Shown: positions 35,007 through 48,900 of the stretch, piece after piece
Layout: each line of letters starts with the position of its first letter
Numbering within the stretch: position 1 is the stretch's first letter
Origin: Phanerodontia chrysosporium
Lineage: Eukaryota; Basidiomycota; Agaricomycetes; Polyporales; Phanerochaetaceae
Assembly: GCA_001910725.1 (NCBI GenBank)
Contig: MJGA01000007.1
Span: forward strand, 992,001 to 1,056,000
Length of the DNA stretch: 64,000 nucleotides
Reading direction: 5' to 3'
Notes under the pieces: generated by a model
Seen by the model: only the letters and a program-made list of their open reading frames with translations
What the model was told of the DNA's origin: nothing
Database searches by the model: none
Program-made: the position numbers and the translations under genes

Positions 35007-36645
35007 TTAGTAGCACTGCGAGTAGTCTGCAAGTATTGGTTAGCATTGCTGCTTCTCTGAAGAGAAAGAATCGACTCACAAGGGTTGAGGACGTGGCAAG
35101 TGTACGGGCTGGCGCAGGTAGTCGAGCCAGAGTAGCCAATACCACCGCACTGACCCCACTGAGGGACGGTCGGGCCTGTGGGCGGGGGCGTAGGGCTGGT
35201 GGTGACGGGCGAGGAGGTGGTGGAGCCGCCTGGCGGGTTGGGGGAGGAGGTGCCGCTGAAGGTGCTGCCGATGTCGCCGAACTTGATGTTGGAGAAGACG
35301 ACCTGGGAGTTGGGCACCTGGGACTCGACGTCGGAGGGGACACCCGAGGTGGTCGCGCACGTGCCGCGCGCGACACCGGGGGCGGACGGGTCCTTGTCGG
35401 TCGGGTAGTCGGAGTCGAGCCAGAGCATGTTCGCGGCGTGGTCGTCCCAGATCGAGAGAGCGAGGACCATGCCGTTGCCGAGGGCCTCGCCCATCTGCTT
35501 CAGGCCGCCCTTCTGCGCGAACCAGTTGGTGTCGCCGAACGCGGTCTTCTGCTGCGCGCAGAAGTTGTCGGTGATGCTGTTGACGGGGTCGACACCGGGG
35601 ATGTTCGCGACCGAGTTCTGGATGACCTTGCCGTTCTGAATGTAGATGCGGCGGATCTCAGAGAGCGTGCCGGTGGAGGTGTTGTCGTTGGTCAGGAACT
35701 GGGTGACGACGGTGAAGGGCTTGGAGGTGTCGACGGTCATCCCCTTGCCGAGGAAGGTCTTGTCACCCATGCGGAACGAGTTGAAATCGCAGCCGTCACC
35801 GTCGCAAAGACCGGTGTTACGCGCGCAGTCATCCCCAGAGCAACGGGTCTGACCGGTGGTGGTGCAAGGGTGGGGAGTGAAAGCAGCGGCATCGTTGTTG
35901 GCCTCCCATATGTCCATCTCGCTGCAGCAGGTACCGTAGCTGCCCGTACCGGTGTTGCTGCCGGTCTCGGTCCAGTTGCCGACATTAGCCTAGCAGAACG
36001 GTGTCAGCTCGTGACTTCTCGTCGTGGTATAGTGAGAGCTCACCTCGCCGTTAATGAACTTGATGTCCTTCGGGCACTGCGAGTCGCAGTAACCAGTTCC
36101 GTACTTGGCACCAGCCTTGTTTCCGGGGTACTTCGACATGCCACCGTCGGCGTCCATCGCGGAGAGGTAGAGCGCGCCGTTGAGACCGCAGGGGAGGTTG
36201 GACATGTCGACGTCAAAGGTGAACTCCTGGTTCAGGAGCTTGAGCAGCTGGTAGTGCGTATCATCCGCCATGAGGTAGACGCGGGAGCCGACATTGGAGC
36301 CCGTGACAAACTTGAGCGTGAGCGCGGTGCCGGTGGAGGTGATACCGTAGGTGCCAGAGTAGTCCGCACCGTCGAGCGCGCAGTTCGCGGCGCATGTCTT
36401 GCCGTCGGGGCAGAGCGAGGTGTCCCACTCGTTGCCGGTGTAGCAGTTGGTGTAGCCGAAGTGCTGTGGACCCAGCGCCAGTTCGAGTCGAGGACGACCT
36501 TCGTGCTCAACGGCTTGCAGCCGCCGCTCGTCGTGCACTGCTGCGACTGGAGCTGGGGATGGTTCTCTGCCGTGTTGGTGCCAGCCTGTTGGCCAGACAC
36601 CATGGCGAGACAAGTGAAAGCGAGGAGTGCGGCGGCGCGGAACAT
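35007..36645 (-). CDS. GH7 cellobiohydrolase with C-terminal CBM1
   Basis: Secreted reducing-end exo-cellulase (glycoside hydrolase family 7, CBH I type). Exons 36645-36044, 35989-35080 and 35026-35007. A signal peptide [20 protein letters not shown] precedes the mature start. The catalytic signature EMDIWEAN (E-x-D-x-x-E, nucleophile and acid/base) lies near 35915, with CCS just before it. Cys-rich family segments include [19 protein letters not shown] and [18 protein letters not shown] Ser/Thr/Pro/Gly linker ([12 protein letters not shown]) leads to the CBM1 ([27 protein letters not shown]). The last 20-nt exon supplies the final YSQCY. A one-base deficit at 36457-36458 (WVHSTS / GYTNCY) breaks the frame; with it added the gene is 511 codons. 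Expression is expected under cellulose induction and carbon repression. Confidence 0.93.
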
Positions 36646-36774
36646 GGGGACAACTGCAAGGCAAGTCGTCAGTTCTAGATTCCAACTCTGAGTAGAAGTG
36701 CGTACAGTAGACCGGGTAACCTTGTGAAGGATGCTTGGAGCGACCTGGTCATTAGCAGCGCTGTGGATGCAGCC

Positions 36775-36780
36775 TTTATA
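36775..36780 (-). promoter_or_regulatory. TATA box of the cellobiohydrolase gene
   Basis: TATAAA on the minus strand, 130 bases upstream of the GH7 start codon, a normal distance for a highly expressed secreted-enzyme gene. Confidence 0.55.
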
Positions 36781-37887
36781 CTCACTCCCTGAAGCGGTCT
36801 GTTCGACCATCACGGCTTTACTCTGTGTCTCGCCGTCGCGATGAAGGTGGTCCCATGAGCCAAGACGGACAATTGCAGCGGCTGCACCGAGTACTTGCCC
36901 CGACAATTTCGAGGCGGCCGGGCGCAGCTTCGTACTTCAATGGAATGTTTATCCACGGTGCTCATGACCGTGCTCGCCTCGTGCAGGCTGCCGACGAGGC
37001 GCAGCGCGCACCTGCGTTTCTGCGGGTAAACCTGACAGTGATGAAACGGCTCGTCGCGCGCAAGCCAGGCAAACGTGCTGACCGTCGTTGAAAGAGGCTT
37101 CCGAGAATATGAGAACCGTCTGCCCCACGGGCCCGAAGGAGGAAATAGACGAAGGCTCCTGATGCCAAGCTCATCAACGTACCCCCAGGGTGTGATCTAC
37201 AAAAGCCAAAAGGCGTTCGGCACGGTTGATCCAGGCGAGCGATTGAATGTTGTGAACGGTTAAATCGCGGCCAGCTTCGTCTGACCGACGTTGAGCGAGC
37301 TTGCAGTGCATGGCCACACATCGTAGGCCGTGACCACCAGACGGCACAACTTCGCGTCCTGTCCGGGCCCGGTGAGATCACCATGCTCTGCAATTGCGAA
37401 TAGCAGACACTCAGCTGAATACATTCGCTCGTCCTTCAGGCGCTTACCTAGCGGATCTGAGACGGCAGGTGCTGGTCACGCAGCGCATGAGTTCTAGAGC
37501 AGCGGCGTGCCGACGGCGCAGACTGCATAGCCCTCATGGACAGTGCCGAGCTATGACAGTAAGCCTTTCGCATAATCACTGCAACAGTTGACCGACGACG
37601 AAGCTACCACCACACTCCAATAAGTCTCCCGACATAAACATAATTAAAATGCATGGGCACTCACCAGTACCAGCACAGACGTTTGGGCAAGCGGCGCAAG
37701 GTCTGTGGTCAATACAAGTGCCGATGCATACAAGCACAATGACGAGGAGCAGAACAGAGACCGCAGAGCATCCTCTCCGTGCGTGAACAGATACAATTGA
37801 ATTATAGCGATGAACAGTTGTTGATAGGACGAACACGAGAGTACGTAACATAGTCTAGGGGAAACCAACTGGAAGTCAGTCGGTGGA
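36781..37887. other. Intergenic region, no supported gene
   Basis: Promoter region of the cellobiohydrolase gene and 3' flank of cystathionine beta-synthase. A minus-strand open frame at 37851-37576 begins with ATG and has a hydrophobic core (VLLLVIVLVCIG) and several Cys, then a possible donor (gtgagt near 37668). I cannot tie it to a family and do not call it a gene. Confidence 0.45.
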
Positions 37888-39582
<1,695 letters not shown>

Positions 39583-40130
39583 TTAAGGTCGGAGTGGAGG
39601 GTGTTATAACGGGCGGTGCATCAGCCAAGCTCCGAGTCGCGTAATGTGCCGCCATGCCACGTGCGCACCGACGCGTCCGCTCATCCGTGCGCTCCGATTG
39701 GCTAAACCGAAGTAGGGGGACAAAAAGCCACATAAAAACTGGGCAAAAAGCCGCGGGAATACGTTGGAGCATACCGCTGTGATTTAAACCGGAGACAAGA
39801 CCGGAGAGAATACGGGAAGAGGGTGAAAATGCAGAGAGGGCGAAGGGGCTAATATAGTAGTGAGGTATTGACAAACACCTGCACTTTTTCATGGCAGGTG
39901 ACTGGACCTTCTCGTAAATACGGTGCTCTATTTACCGCGAGATCTGGTGCGGTATACGAGGTGAAATGGTTAACGTGAATACTTTTGTCTGGCATGATTT
40001 CCGTTTCAGGACGGCGCATCAGCGCATCAATAACCGGCTTGCGGTCCGGTGTATGGCTATGACATCCTCGTCATTGATGGCTGCGCAGACTGGTAAACCG
40101 CTTTCATCTACTACCACCTTAGTTCCAAGC

Positions 40131-42321
40131 ATGCCTACTATTGCAGACATACCCATCGAGATTGTCATAGACAACCTCCTCCCTCTACTTCCCATCCGAG
40201 ACCTCCTAAACCTTGGGTCCACCGACCGCTTCTTCTACCAATTAACTTCAGACGAAACCTTCTGGAAGCGCAAGTTACACGAAGATTACAACTTCCCTGA
40301 CTCTAACACTGCTAGAACCACGGGATGGAAGTTCATATACAGACGTATAGCCAACCCCAAAGTCTACGTATGGGGGTACGAGTGATGTCTTTGTCCGCTA
40401 ATGTCCTCTCTCTAACATCTGAATCAGAGAGCACTCGAACCGCCGGCTGGGCATCCATCCCAGAGACCTCCCTAACCACCTTTACGGCGGAGTGCCCTTC
40501 CCTATCAGACTGCATATCCTGGAGCACGCATAGTCAACCTTGTCGCTGGCGGGATGTGCGCAGTCATTCTTTCGTGAGGCGGTCCGCGACTGACGTCCAA
40601 TGACAGGTCATTTCACGCTATCGACGCGCAGGGTCATGTCTACGTATGGGGTAAGCGGATTATTTCTGCGACCGGTATATCCTAACAGCTATTCAGGTGC
40701 GCTGGATGGCAGCGGTTTCGCCTTGCGGCTCGACGGCTTCTCTGATCCTTCTAAGGTCGCAGAGACCCCAATGCGGTTGATCTTCCCAGCCCTATCCGTC
40801 ACGTCAGGTGAGAGATGCAATGGTCTCACGAAATCGCCATAACGAACCGTACATAGCTGCGCAAGGCTGTATAGTGCCGCTCTGGACGCCAACGGGCACG
40901 TCTGGACCTTCACATCCTGGGGACGTCCGTTCAGGTTGCGGACGCCGCTTCTAGACACCACTACCCCGGATACTACGCCGGTGCAAGTTGAGTGTGGATG
41001 GAGCTTCACGTCCATTCTGACCCAAGGCGGCGATGTCTTGGTATACTGGCCAAGCCGCGGCCAGATGCTGCAGGAAATACATCGTGTCTTCCAGGAGCTT
41101 GATCAAGTCGGCGATTCCACCAGAGCAAAGGTGTCGTCAGAGCGTCCGAACGTCATTCCGTGCCATACCTGGGACCTCGCGGATGTCCAACCAGTCCGAC
41201 TTCCTGCCATACCTGCAGATCTACCCCGCCTGATTGGTACAGGACTCCCGGCAGACGTCCTTGATGGCGAGACCAAGCTTATCAAAGTGGCGGGGATGGA
41301 CAACTTCCTGATCGGGCTCACCAACAAGGGACACGTCTTGAGGTTTAACTGCCTCGAAGGCGAAGAACACTACGGGCAAGGCCGTTGGGAATATGTGCGT
41401 CTGCCCACCGTCCTGCAACAATCGTCCTCTTACTGTGAAGGTAGCTGCCATACTTCAGTGAGGTAGATAAAGTCGGAGAGGATTCTGCGTTTGCGGATGG
41501 CCATATGAAGCCTCCGAGCAAGATGCACATCACTCACGTACGGGCTATCGTACTTTCATTGTGGACCCAGCTCACATTTCCTCAGATATCCGCTCACTTC
41601 GAGACGTTTACCGCCTACTCCACGGGCCCCGAGTCCGTCGTACTAATGTGCCGCATGCAGACCGCCAACTGGGGCGGGCCCGTTTCGCAACAGCCTCTGA
41701 AGCCGACAATAATCCCTTCACTCCAGTATCGCGACGTCATCTCTGTCGTGCTCGGAGACTACCACTACGGCGCACTCACTGCGTCCGGGAAACTGCTCAC
41801 GTGGGGCGCGTTCTCGAAGGGCGCGCTTGGCCTCGGAGACCCCGTCAACATCGAGCCCGGCCAGCCGGGCGGCTTCAGCTCTAGAGAGCAGCGGCTCGCA
41901 GTGATGGACGCGCGGGGCCACATGCCATTCACACCGCCGGACGTGCGCGAGCCCACCGAGGTTCGCTTCGACCACGAGCGGAAGCAGAAGGGCAAGGAGA
42001 CATACGTCTTCGCCGCAACGGCTGCTGGGTGGCACATGGGCGCGCTCGTCATTGACCTTGAGGTAAACAATACTGTACAACGACGGGACCGGAGCTCGCT
42101 GACATTTATGACTCTAGCCGGATGACGACGAGGACGAGCAAGACAGGACGCAAATGATCCCTGGAGCGTTTCCCGAGGACCCTGCTCCCCCGCAGCACGA
42201 TGGTTGGCAAGGACCGCCAATCATACCTTTCCATGGTCACCGTGGTATATTCCCTTTCCGTGTCGGTTTTGCTGGGCGCGGTATGGGCCGGGGAGGCACC
42301 AATGGAGGACAACAACAGTAA
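40131..42321 (+). CDS. F-box protein with RCC1 repeats (Saf1-like)
   Basis: Probable SCF substrate adaptor in which an N-terminal F-box (DIPIEIVIDNLLPLLPIRDLL) is joined to an RCC1-like beta-propeller. Repeats are recognised by VYVWGEHSNRRLG, FHAIDAQGHVYVWG, SAALDANGHVWTF, NFLIGLTNKGHVLRF and HYGALTASGKLLTWG. In yeast the Saf1 protein targets vacuolar zymogens for ubiquitination. The C-terminus is a Gly/Arg-rich tail (GRGMGRGGTNGG), stop at 42319-42321. The chosen ATG directly precedes the F-box; in-frame ATGs at 40053 and 39966 would add N-terminal residues. One base is missing at about 40517-40519 (RLHI / PGARIVNLVAGG). Introns at roughly 40377, 40552, 40652, 40806, 41396, 41538 and 42062. 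Confidence 0.85.
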
Positions 42322-42610
42322 TTCACTTCTCGAAAGAGACAGCATCGAGCGATAACCAACGCCCGGAAGCTCATGTAGAACAGTGTATCTCAGTATGAGA
42401 ATCGATGCGTCTTGAGATATTTCGAGGTTTCAAAGAGTACGAATGCTACTGATATCTCATGGCCATGATTAACATCTGCGTGTGAAAGCAGTTACCCCCA
42501 GGTTCTCTGAGAGCAGGAAGCGGGCGGCGGTGCGTGTACGCAGGGGTGCTACGAGTCTATAGCTGCTACGCTTTCCATGTTCGCCGCAAAAAAATGTTTA
42601 AAAAACAAAC

Positions 42611-42696
42611 GGGCCTAGCTGGGAATTGAACCCAGGGCCTCCTCCATAAGCGCCTTAGCACCCTAAGAAGGAATCATACCTCTAGACCACCAGGCC
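42611..42696 (-). tRNA. tRNA-Pro (anticodon AGG) with intron
   Basis: Complete cloverleaf on the minus strand. The acceptor stem GGCCTGG pairs with CTAGGCC, followed by discriminator C. The anticodon stem CCTTC/GGAGG encloses loop TTAGGGT with anticodon AGG at 42664-42662. The T arm is CTGGG-TTCAATT-CCCAG. A 14-nt intron (42660-42647) sits at the canonical position one base 3' of the anticodon. The D-arm GTCTAGAGGTATGAT matches eukaryotic tRNA-Pro. Confidence 0.93.
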
Positions 42697-42812
42697 GATG
42701 AAAGCTGGCCATATACAATTTACATAGATGAAATAGAACACCGCCTCGGCTCCTTCGCTCTCTTGAGACTTGAGCTTCCGGCTGCGCTTGCTATACTGAT
42801 CACCTCCACACT

Positions 42813-43493
42813 ATGCCGACAGAACTTCCATACGCCGCAGACGCAGAAGTCTCACTTTCGTATGACGAGCTCGAGGTTTGAGTGAAATCACCACTGTTCT
42901 TGCGCGCCATGCGTAGCTCACCTCGCAAATCCACAGGTCCTAAAGAGACAGTACGAGAAGGAGCTTGAGCAGTCGCATGTCACTATCCAGACCAAGTTCA
43001 ACTATGCGTGGGGCCTTGTGAAGAGTCAGTTCAGGGACCATCAGGTAGAAGGTGTACGCTTGCTGCAAGGTATGCCTACTTGCAGTATTCGTGGAGGCTG
43101 CGCTCATGCGCATTATGCAGAGATATACCGTGCGGAGCCCACTCGCAGACGCGAGTGCTTGTATTACTTGGCTCTCGGTCACTACAAGATGGGCAACTAC
43201 GAAGAAGCAAGGAAGTTCAATTGTGAGCCATGTCCACTCCTGTGCATAGGTCATTGCTCACAACATCCCAGCGCTGCTCATGGAGAAGGAGCCCACCAAT
43301 CTTCAGGCACAAAGTCTGCAGGCTCTGATTGACAAGAAGGTCACTCGAGGTGCGCTCAACCGGCCTAATAGGGAGCCTCGGATGCTCACGCCTTCTTGCA
43401 GAGGGCTACATCGGAATGGCGATTGTGGGCGGAGTAGCAGCAGTGGGCGCGCTTGTCGCTGCAAGCTTGATACGGCGAGCAACCCGCAAATAG
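42813..43493 (+). CDS. FIS1: Mitochondrial fission protein Fis1
   Basis: Tail-anchored outer-membrane receptor in mitochondrial and peroxisomal fission. Exons 42813-42875, 42937-43069, 43121-43222, 43272-43349 and 43402-43493 give exactly 155 aa. The TPR-like bundle is clear: [66 protein letters not shown] and [16 protein letters not shown]. The C-terminal membrane anchor [20 protein letters not shown] ends in the short basic tail RRATRK, as expected for mitochondrial targeting. Confidence 0.95.
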
Positions 43494-43854
43494 ATACTCG
43501 AGTGCAACCTCTAACATACGTGCTCTGCATGCTCACGACTCATGAAATCACGACCTTCGGCCCACTATTCGGACATCCCGCTCGCTACCGTCTTCGTTAA
43601 TCTGGATCGCGTTTCTGCGCACTATTGCATACACCACCTCTGTATTTTTGTATCTACAGTCATCACTAAATGAGCATTGGGTTCCCTCCCCTGCCTTGAG
43701 CGAACGCTGAACGCGTCCTTGGGCGCGCTTGACCCGGCGGAGCAGATGCGGGCGGGTCTGGGCGGGTTTTGCCGAAGCGCACAAGGCGCCGAGAAAATGG
43801 GAACTTGGGCTTTGAGAACGCGCTGGCGGACGACGAGGCGGACGACGAAGGCCA

Positions 43855-45492
43855 ATGTCTCATGTTCAAAAACGACTCGCGTCGACGGCGACAAGGCTCG
43901 CGACCGTATCTGTCTCTCATCTAAAAGCGTTCCCGCCCAAGGAGGCCGTGGTCTTGAAGCCTTCGTCCTCCAAAGCCAAAACCGAGCACACACCCAACTT
44001 CTTCGATGCGGAGACATGGGCCGCCCTCCAGCCTCCGAACCCTGCTACGTTGTCCGCCTTCGCCCATCGAATAGGCCTTGGTCAGGTTCTCTCCAACCCC
44101 GCAGAGGCTGTCCAACAGGCTTGCACTCATCCGTCCTTCCTCGCGCTGTATGCGAAGCACCATCCGAATGAGCCCCAACCCGCGACCAACGCCAACCTCG
44201 CCTCGCTGGGCAACTCGCTTTTGGGTCTCTTCGCCACAGAACACGTCAACTCGACGTTTCCGCACCTCCCAACCCGTGTCATGAAGGCTGCGGTTAGCGC
44301 GTATGTCGGTCCGACTACTTGTGCAAACATTGCGAGGGAGATGGGTGCTGGCCAGATCCTGCGGTGGAAACGCATAGTGAGTGTCGAAATCCTGCGCTGT
44401 CTTCTCTTCATGTGCTACGTCTCTGGTTCGTTTGCGTTCCGGCTACTCCCTGTTGCCCAGGGTCGTGAACGGCGCGATGCTTGTTCGGAATCCTCCCAGG
44501 TTGACTCCGAAGCGATGTTGAAGACTTCAGAATATGCATACGGTGCTGTAGATGCCGCCCATGCTATGCTGCACCGTTCCGAATGTGATCCACCGCTTCA
44601 AACCTTCGGTGTTGTCATTGCAGCTATTGTGCGCACAAGACCAGTGTGACAACCCTTCCGGTGTCGCAAGGGCTCAATCAGACATGTATTTGTGCATCTG
44701 GTGGTGCGCATAGGTGGCAACCTCTGCAACTTCCAAGTCGAACGTCACATCCTCCTTCCATGAAGTTAGTCGCATTTTAGAGCCATGCTAACTATTTTCA
44801 CCCAGCCAAACACCCCTACAAGGCCAGCAGTTCTTCACGCGGACGCCATGTCGTCTGTACCCCGCGCTTTGACAGCCCTGGTCTATCAAAACCACGGCCT
44901 GCTCTCTGCTAGACGCTTTGCGCAGAGGTTCTTCCTGAGTCGCGAAGTCGACCTCAGGAATATGATCAAATTCCGTGATCCCAAGGTTGCACTCCAGGAA
45001 ACGGTTGCGAAATTCGGTCGCGAACGACCAGTCTCGAGGTGCGAATCTTGAAGACCAGGAGTCGATGACGCCCCTAATCTTCGTCTAGATTACTTCGCGA
45101 GACTGGTCGGCTGTCGAACACCCCAGTGTTTGTAGTCGGCATCTACAGCGGTGCCGATCAGCTTGGCGAGGGCTTCGGTAGCTCGTTGAAGATGGCAGAA
45201 TACAGGGTCAGTCTTCTCCTATTTCGGAACGTCGAACTCGTTCAAACCGAAATCCTAGGCTGCGGAGGACGCTCTTCTGCGACTCTACCTGACAAGGCAG
45301 CCACCACATCTCGTGCAGCTACCGACATCGACTTTCCCTGATGGGCGGGGCGATGTCTTCAGTGCAACGGGCTCCACGGGGTCCTACACTCCAGTAGCCA
45401 TGACGGACACCGAAATCAAGTACGGTAGCGCGGATAGAACGGGTGAACGCACACCTGGAGCGCGTGCTTCGGTAGAGGAAGATCTTGACTGA
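43855..45492 (+). CDS. MRPL3: Mitochondrial large-subunit ribosomal protein mL44 (Mrpl3)
   Basis: Component of the mitochondrial 54S subunit with an inactive RNase III-like fold. It starts MSHVQKRLASTATRLATVS, a likely mitochondrial presequence. The first domain includes NFFDAETWAALQPP, CTHPSFLALY and SLGNSLLGLFATEHV. A 429-nt intron (44377-44805) separates RWKRI from PNTPTRPAVLHADAMSSVPRALTALVYQ. Then come FFLSREVDLRNMIKFRDPK, LLRETGRLSNTPVFVVGIYSG (double-stranded-RNA-binding-like part) and SSLKMAEYRAAEDALLRLYL, with a short acidic end EEDLD (TGA at 45490-45492). The conserved RNase III catalytic acids are not seen, as normal for mL44. Confidence 0.88.
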
Positions 45493-45901
45493 GCTTCCTG
45501 GGATTATTCGTCGCGTTAGGCTATATACATTACATCTAATTGCTCTCTTGCAAAGCAATGGCTGTCGGGTTGGACATGTGTCTAAGACAGGCCGTTCATA
45601 CAGTGTTCGACTTTTTCGCGTACCTAAACGCGACGATGTCGGCGAGCAGTGATGTTTCAGTGACTGGGCGTCTGTCACCACATTCGCGACCACTTGCAGG
45701 CAGGCGGTGTACCTCAGCACAGCCTACGACCTCGACCAGACCTATACATATCCTCGCCTTCACGTTGCCTTGATCTGTTGTCTGCCTGCACGACCCTGCA
45801 CGACCCCCTACACGCACGCACAACGTCCCTCATACACGTACTCCCACCATCGCAACCCCTCAGGAACCCCGCGCTGGAGTAGTAGAGGGAACGTGACGAG
45901 A
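45493..45901. other. Intergenic spacer, promoter region of the F-BAR/RhoGAP gene
   Basis: No domain-bearing open frame. C/A-rich and C/T-rich sequence lies close to the start codon at 45902, as often in fungal promoters and 5' UTRs. Confidence 0.5.
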
Positions 45902-48900
45902 ATGGCAGTCATCACGCTGCCGCTCACATTCCAGAATTCGTTCTGGACGCAGGATTACCGGAGCGGCCTTGAGGTTTTGTTCAATCAGCTAGAGAAAGTG
46001 CGTCGTGGGCGTTCGCGACATGAACACATTGGGGGCTTACCGCTGATCCCCTTCAGGGCGTTGTTGAGAACGAAGAGATCGTAGCGTTCATCAGGGTATG
46101 CTCCTCGGTTCCAAGAAAAGCGTCGAGGTGTGCTAATTTTCCCCTCAACAAGGCCAGAGCAGCTGCAGAGAATGCGATTGCAGCCACCCTGACCGCTGCA
46201 ACACCCGGCAGTACGTCACTGCAATTGCATCTTGCAGGAGATTTGCCAGCTCATCGACATTTTATCCTACCAGCTTTCGACCAAGAGGATGGCGCGTCTC
46301 TTCACCTGGCCTTCCGCGGTCTCAAGGAGGAATCCGTAGCACAGGGCAAGTTGCATGCAGAAGCGGCTAACGATCTACAAGCGAAGATTGCCGATCCCTT
46401 CTCAGAGTGGGCAAAAGGCTACAAGGTCCGTTCGGCATACACGTCCTGACGACCTACTTTCACACTTGCCGCTCCAGGAGAGACTTTCGTCAACCCGCGC
46501 AAACCTTTTGGAAGGCTTCGTCTACGCGTATGAGCGTGCACAGAGCGATGTGCGTACTGCTCGTGCTTCGCGTGATGGCGCGCCATCTCAACGATAATAG
46601 GTCGCGAACTTGAAGAATAACTACGTCAATAAGACTCACAAGGCCGACGAGTTGGAAGACGAGTACGTCATCCAGAAGCCCAGCTCATTTTGTACTCATT
46701 CGTGCGCAGTGTCCGATTCGCACCCATTTCTCAGCCAACCGGCGATACGTACACCTCGCCCAGTCTTGCACCTCGCGACAAACGCGTGCCCCGCGTGCCA
46801 GCGCGCCAGCCAACCATGTCCGAACGCATCTCTGCGCGTCTGAAGGAGTTCAGACTCAATGCGTCTACCCCTACCGCACCGTCTCCTACAGACCAGAAGC
46901 ATGAGGTACACTTCGATGCAGACGCTGAGGAGAAGACTCCCGGTACTCCCAAGGTGGACAAAGGCAAGGGTCGCGCGGTCGAACCGGAGGCTGCTGTCAT
47001 GGCCTCCCCTCCGCCTATGGAGACTCCGCTGCCACCACCTAGGCTTGCGACGAATCCAGTACCTCCGCCACCGGCGCCACCTATCCTTGTCGCCGGTGTA
47101 GCATTTCAGCATCAGGAGCTTTCAGCTTTGATGACACGAGCCAAGGCTGAGCTTCCTCTCCGGCCCGTACGCTTCCCGCTGCTCGGCGAGTATCAGGATG
47201 CGTTTACTGGCGAAGAGTTCACTATGTGGCTGCGGGAGAACGTCAAGCAGTTCGACGGGGATCTCGATCGTACGGAAGAAGCTGCGAAGGAACTCGTAGA
47301 GAGGCAGGGGCTACTCCGCCGGTTGGGGGAATTGGGCAATGAATACGAGAACGCTGATGATGCGTTCTACCAGTTCCGCCCTAAGGCGTTCAATCTGGAG
47401 GTCCCCAAACCCAAGGAAGAGAAGATGCTGTCACCTCTGCAGCAGAACCTCAGCCCGCTAGCAGAGAACGTCGTAAAGAAGACCACCGGCTTTGCTCATC
47501 TTGTGACCAAAGCCCTTAACCAGAACCCGACGGGAGAAGCTCCCTACGTCAGGGCAAGACGGGAGGCGGAGGCCGCGGACCAAGAGTATCGTGTAGCGGT
47601 CCGCAAGCTGGACAGGCAACGGTTGGGCTTGGAGGAGCGCATTGAGGACGCACTCAAGACGCTGCAGAAGTGGGAACTCGACCGACTGAGGGCCGTAAAG
47701 ACTGGTCAGCCATTCTTACTCTGTTACCGTTCTTCAGGGCCTTATTTTTATCCACAGTCCTCAGCCAATATCAGGCTTGCCTTGAAGCTCTTTCGAAAGG
47801 CTCCGCTCCTTCCCTCGAACGCTCATCCACCCTCATTGCTTCATACCAACCCGAGTCGGACCTGAAAGCTCTCATTGAGCAGTACCGCACTGGGCCATTC
47901 CGTCCCAACCCCCACGTGTACGAATCGGTTGCACATGACGAGTCGGACGTTGTCTTCGGGATTGACCTGCGCAAATGGGCCGATTCGGGCATTTGGAACA
48001 CAGGTAACGGTCCGGCGAGCCCGGAGCAGAAGGACATGATCCCTCCAGTCCTGACAGCCCTACTTGGTGCTCTGAGCGAGGCATACGGAAAGCTTCCTAA
48101 TGACGCGGAGAAGAGGAAAACATGGATCTACGAAGTGCCCCTCGTAGCTGTCCACCACCTCCGAGAAACTCTCAACGCAGTACCGACTATGCAGGCAATC
48201 CCGGATGACACACTCGCGAAGTACGATGCTCCCGTGATCGCTAGCGCTGTCAAGTTGTGGACCCTAGAGTTGGACCCGCCCCTGTGCATGTACGAAGGCT
48301 GGGATGAATTTAGGAAGCTATACCCCGGTGGTAAGGCTAGACTGTTCATGTGGCGGACTCATACTCACTGGCCCTCTAGTCGGCGCCAAGAATCCCGACG
48401 AGCAACGTACTGAGGCTCAGCACGTGCAAGAGCTACAGGCCGCCCTCCAAAAGTTGCCCAGAATTCATCTGCTCGTCCTGGACACCCTGCTCAAGCATCT
48501 CAGAGAGTGAGGGTCAATCATTTCTCGTCCAGCATCTTCACTCACATGGGCACACTGGAAGCCTGATTGATAGCACGGCGGAGGGAGACGAACCGAATGA
48601 CGTGTACATCAACAAACTCGCGTTTAGCCTGGGAAGGGGTGAGTCGGCTACTCACGCTTCCCGCAGCATTGTCTAACACATGTTGTAGCCATATTGCGGC
48701 CAAAGACTGAGACAAAATTCTCTATTCAAGACCGCCACCCCACGCGTTAGTGCCATATCGCAATATGCAACTAGACAGCTATACTGATTCCTCCGTAGTT
48801 CTGTTCATCGACCTGCTCTCTAAGTATGCGGTCATATTGCCTCCGACCATCGAGAAGAAGAAGCGGGAGTCAGAACGGAAGGTTCCTATCCGAAAGCACA

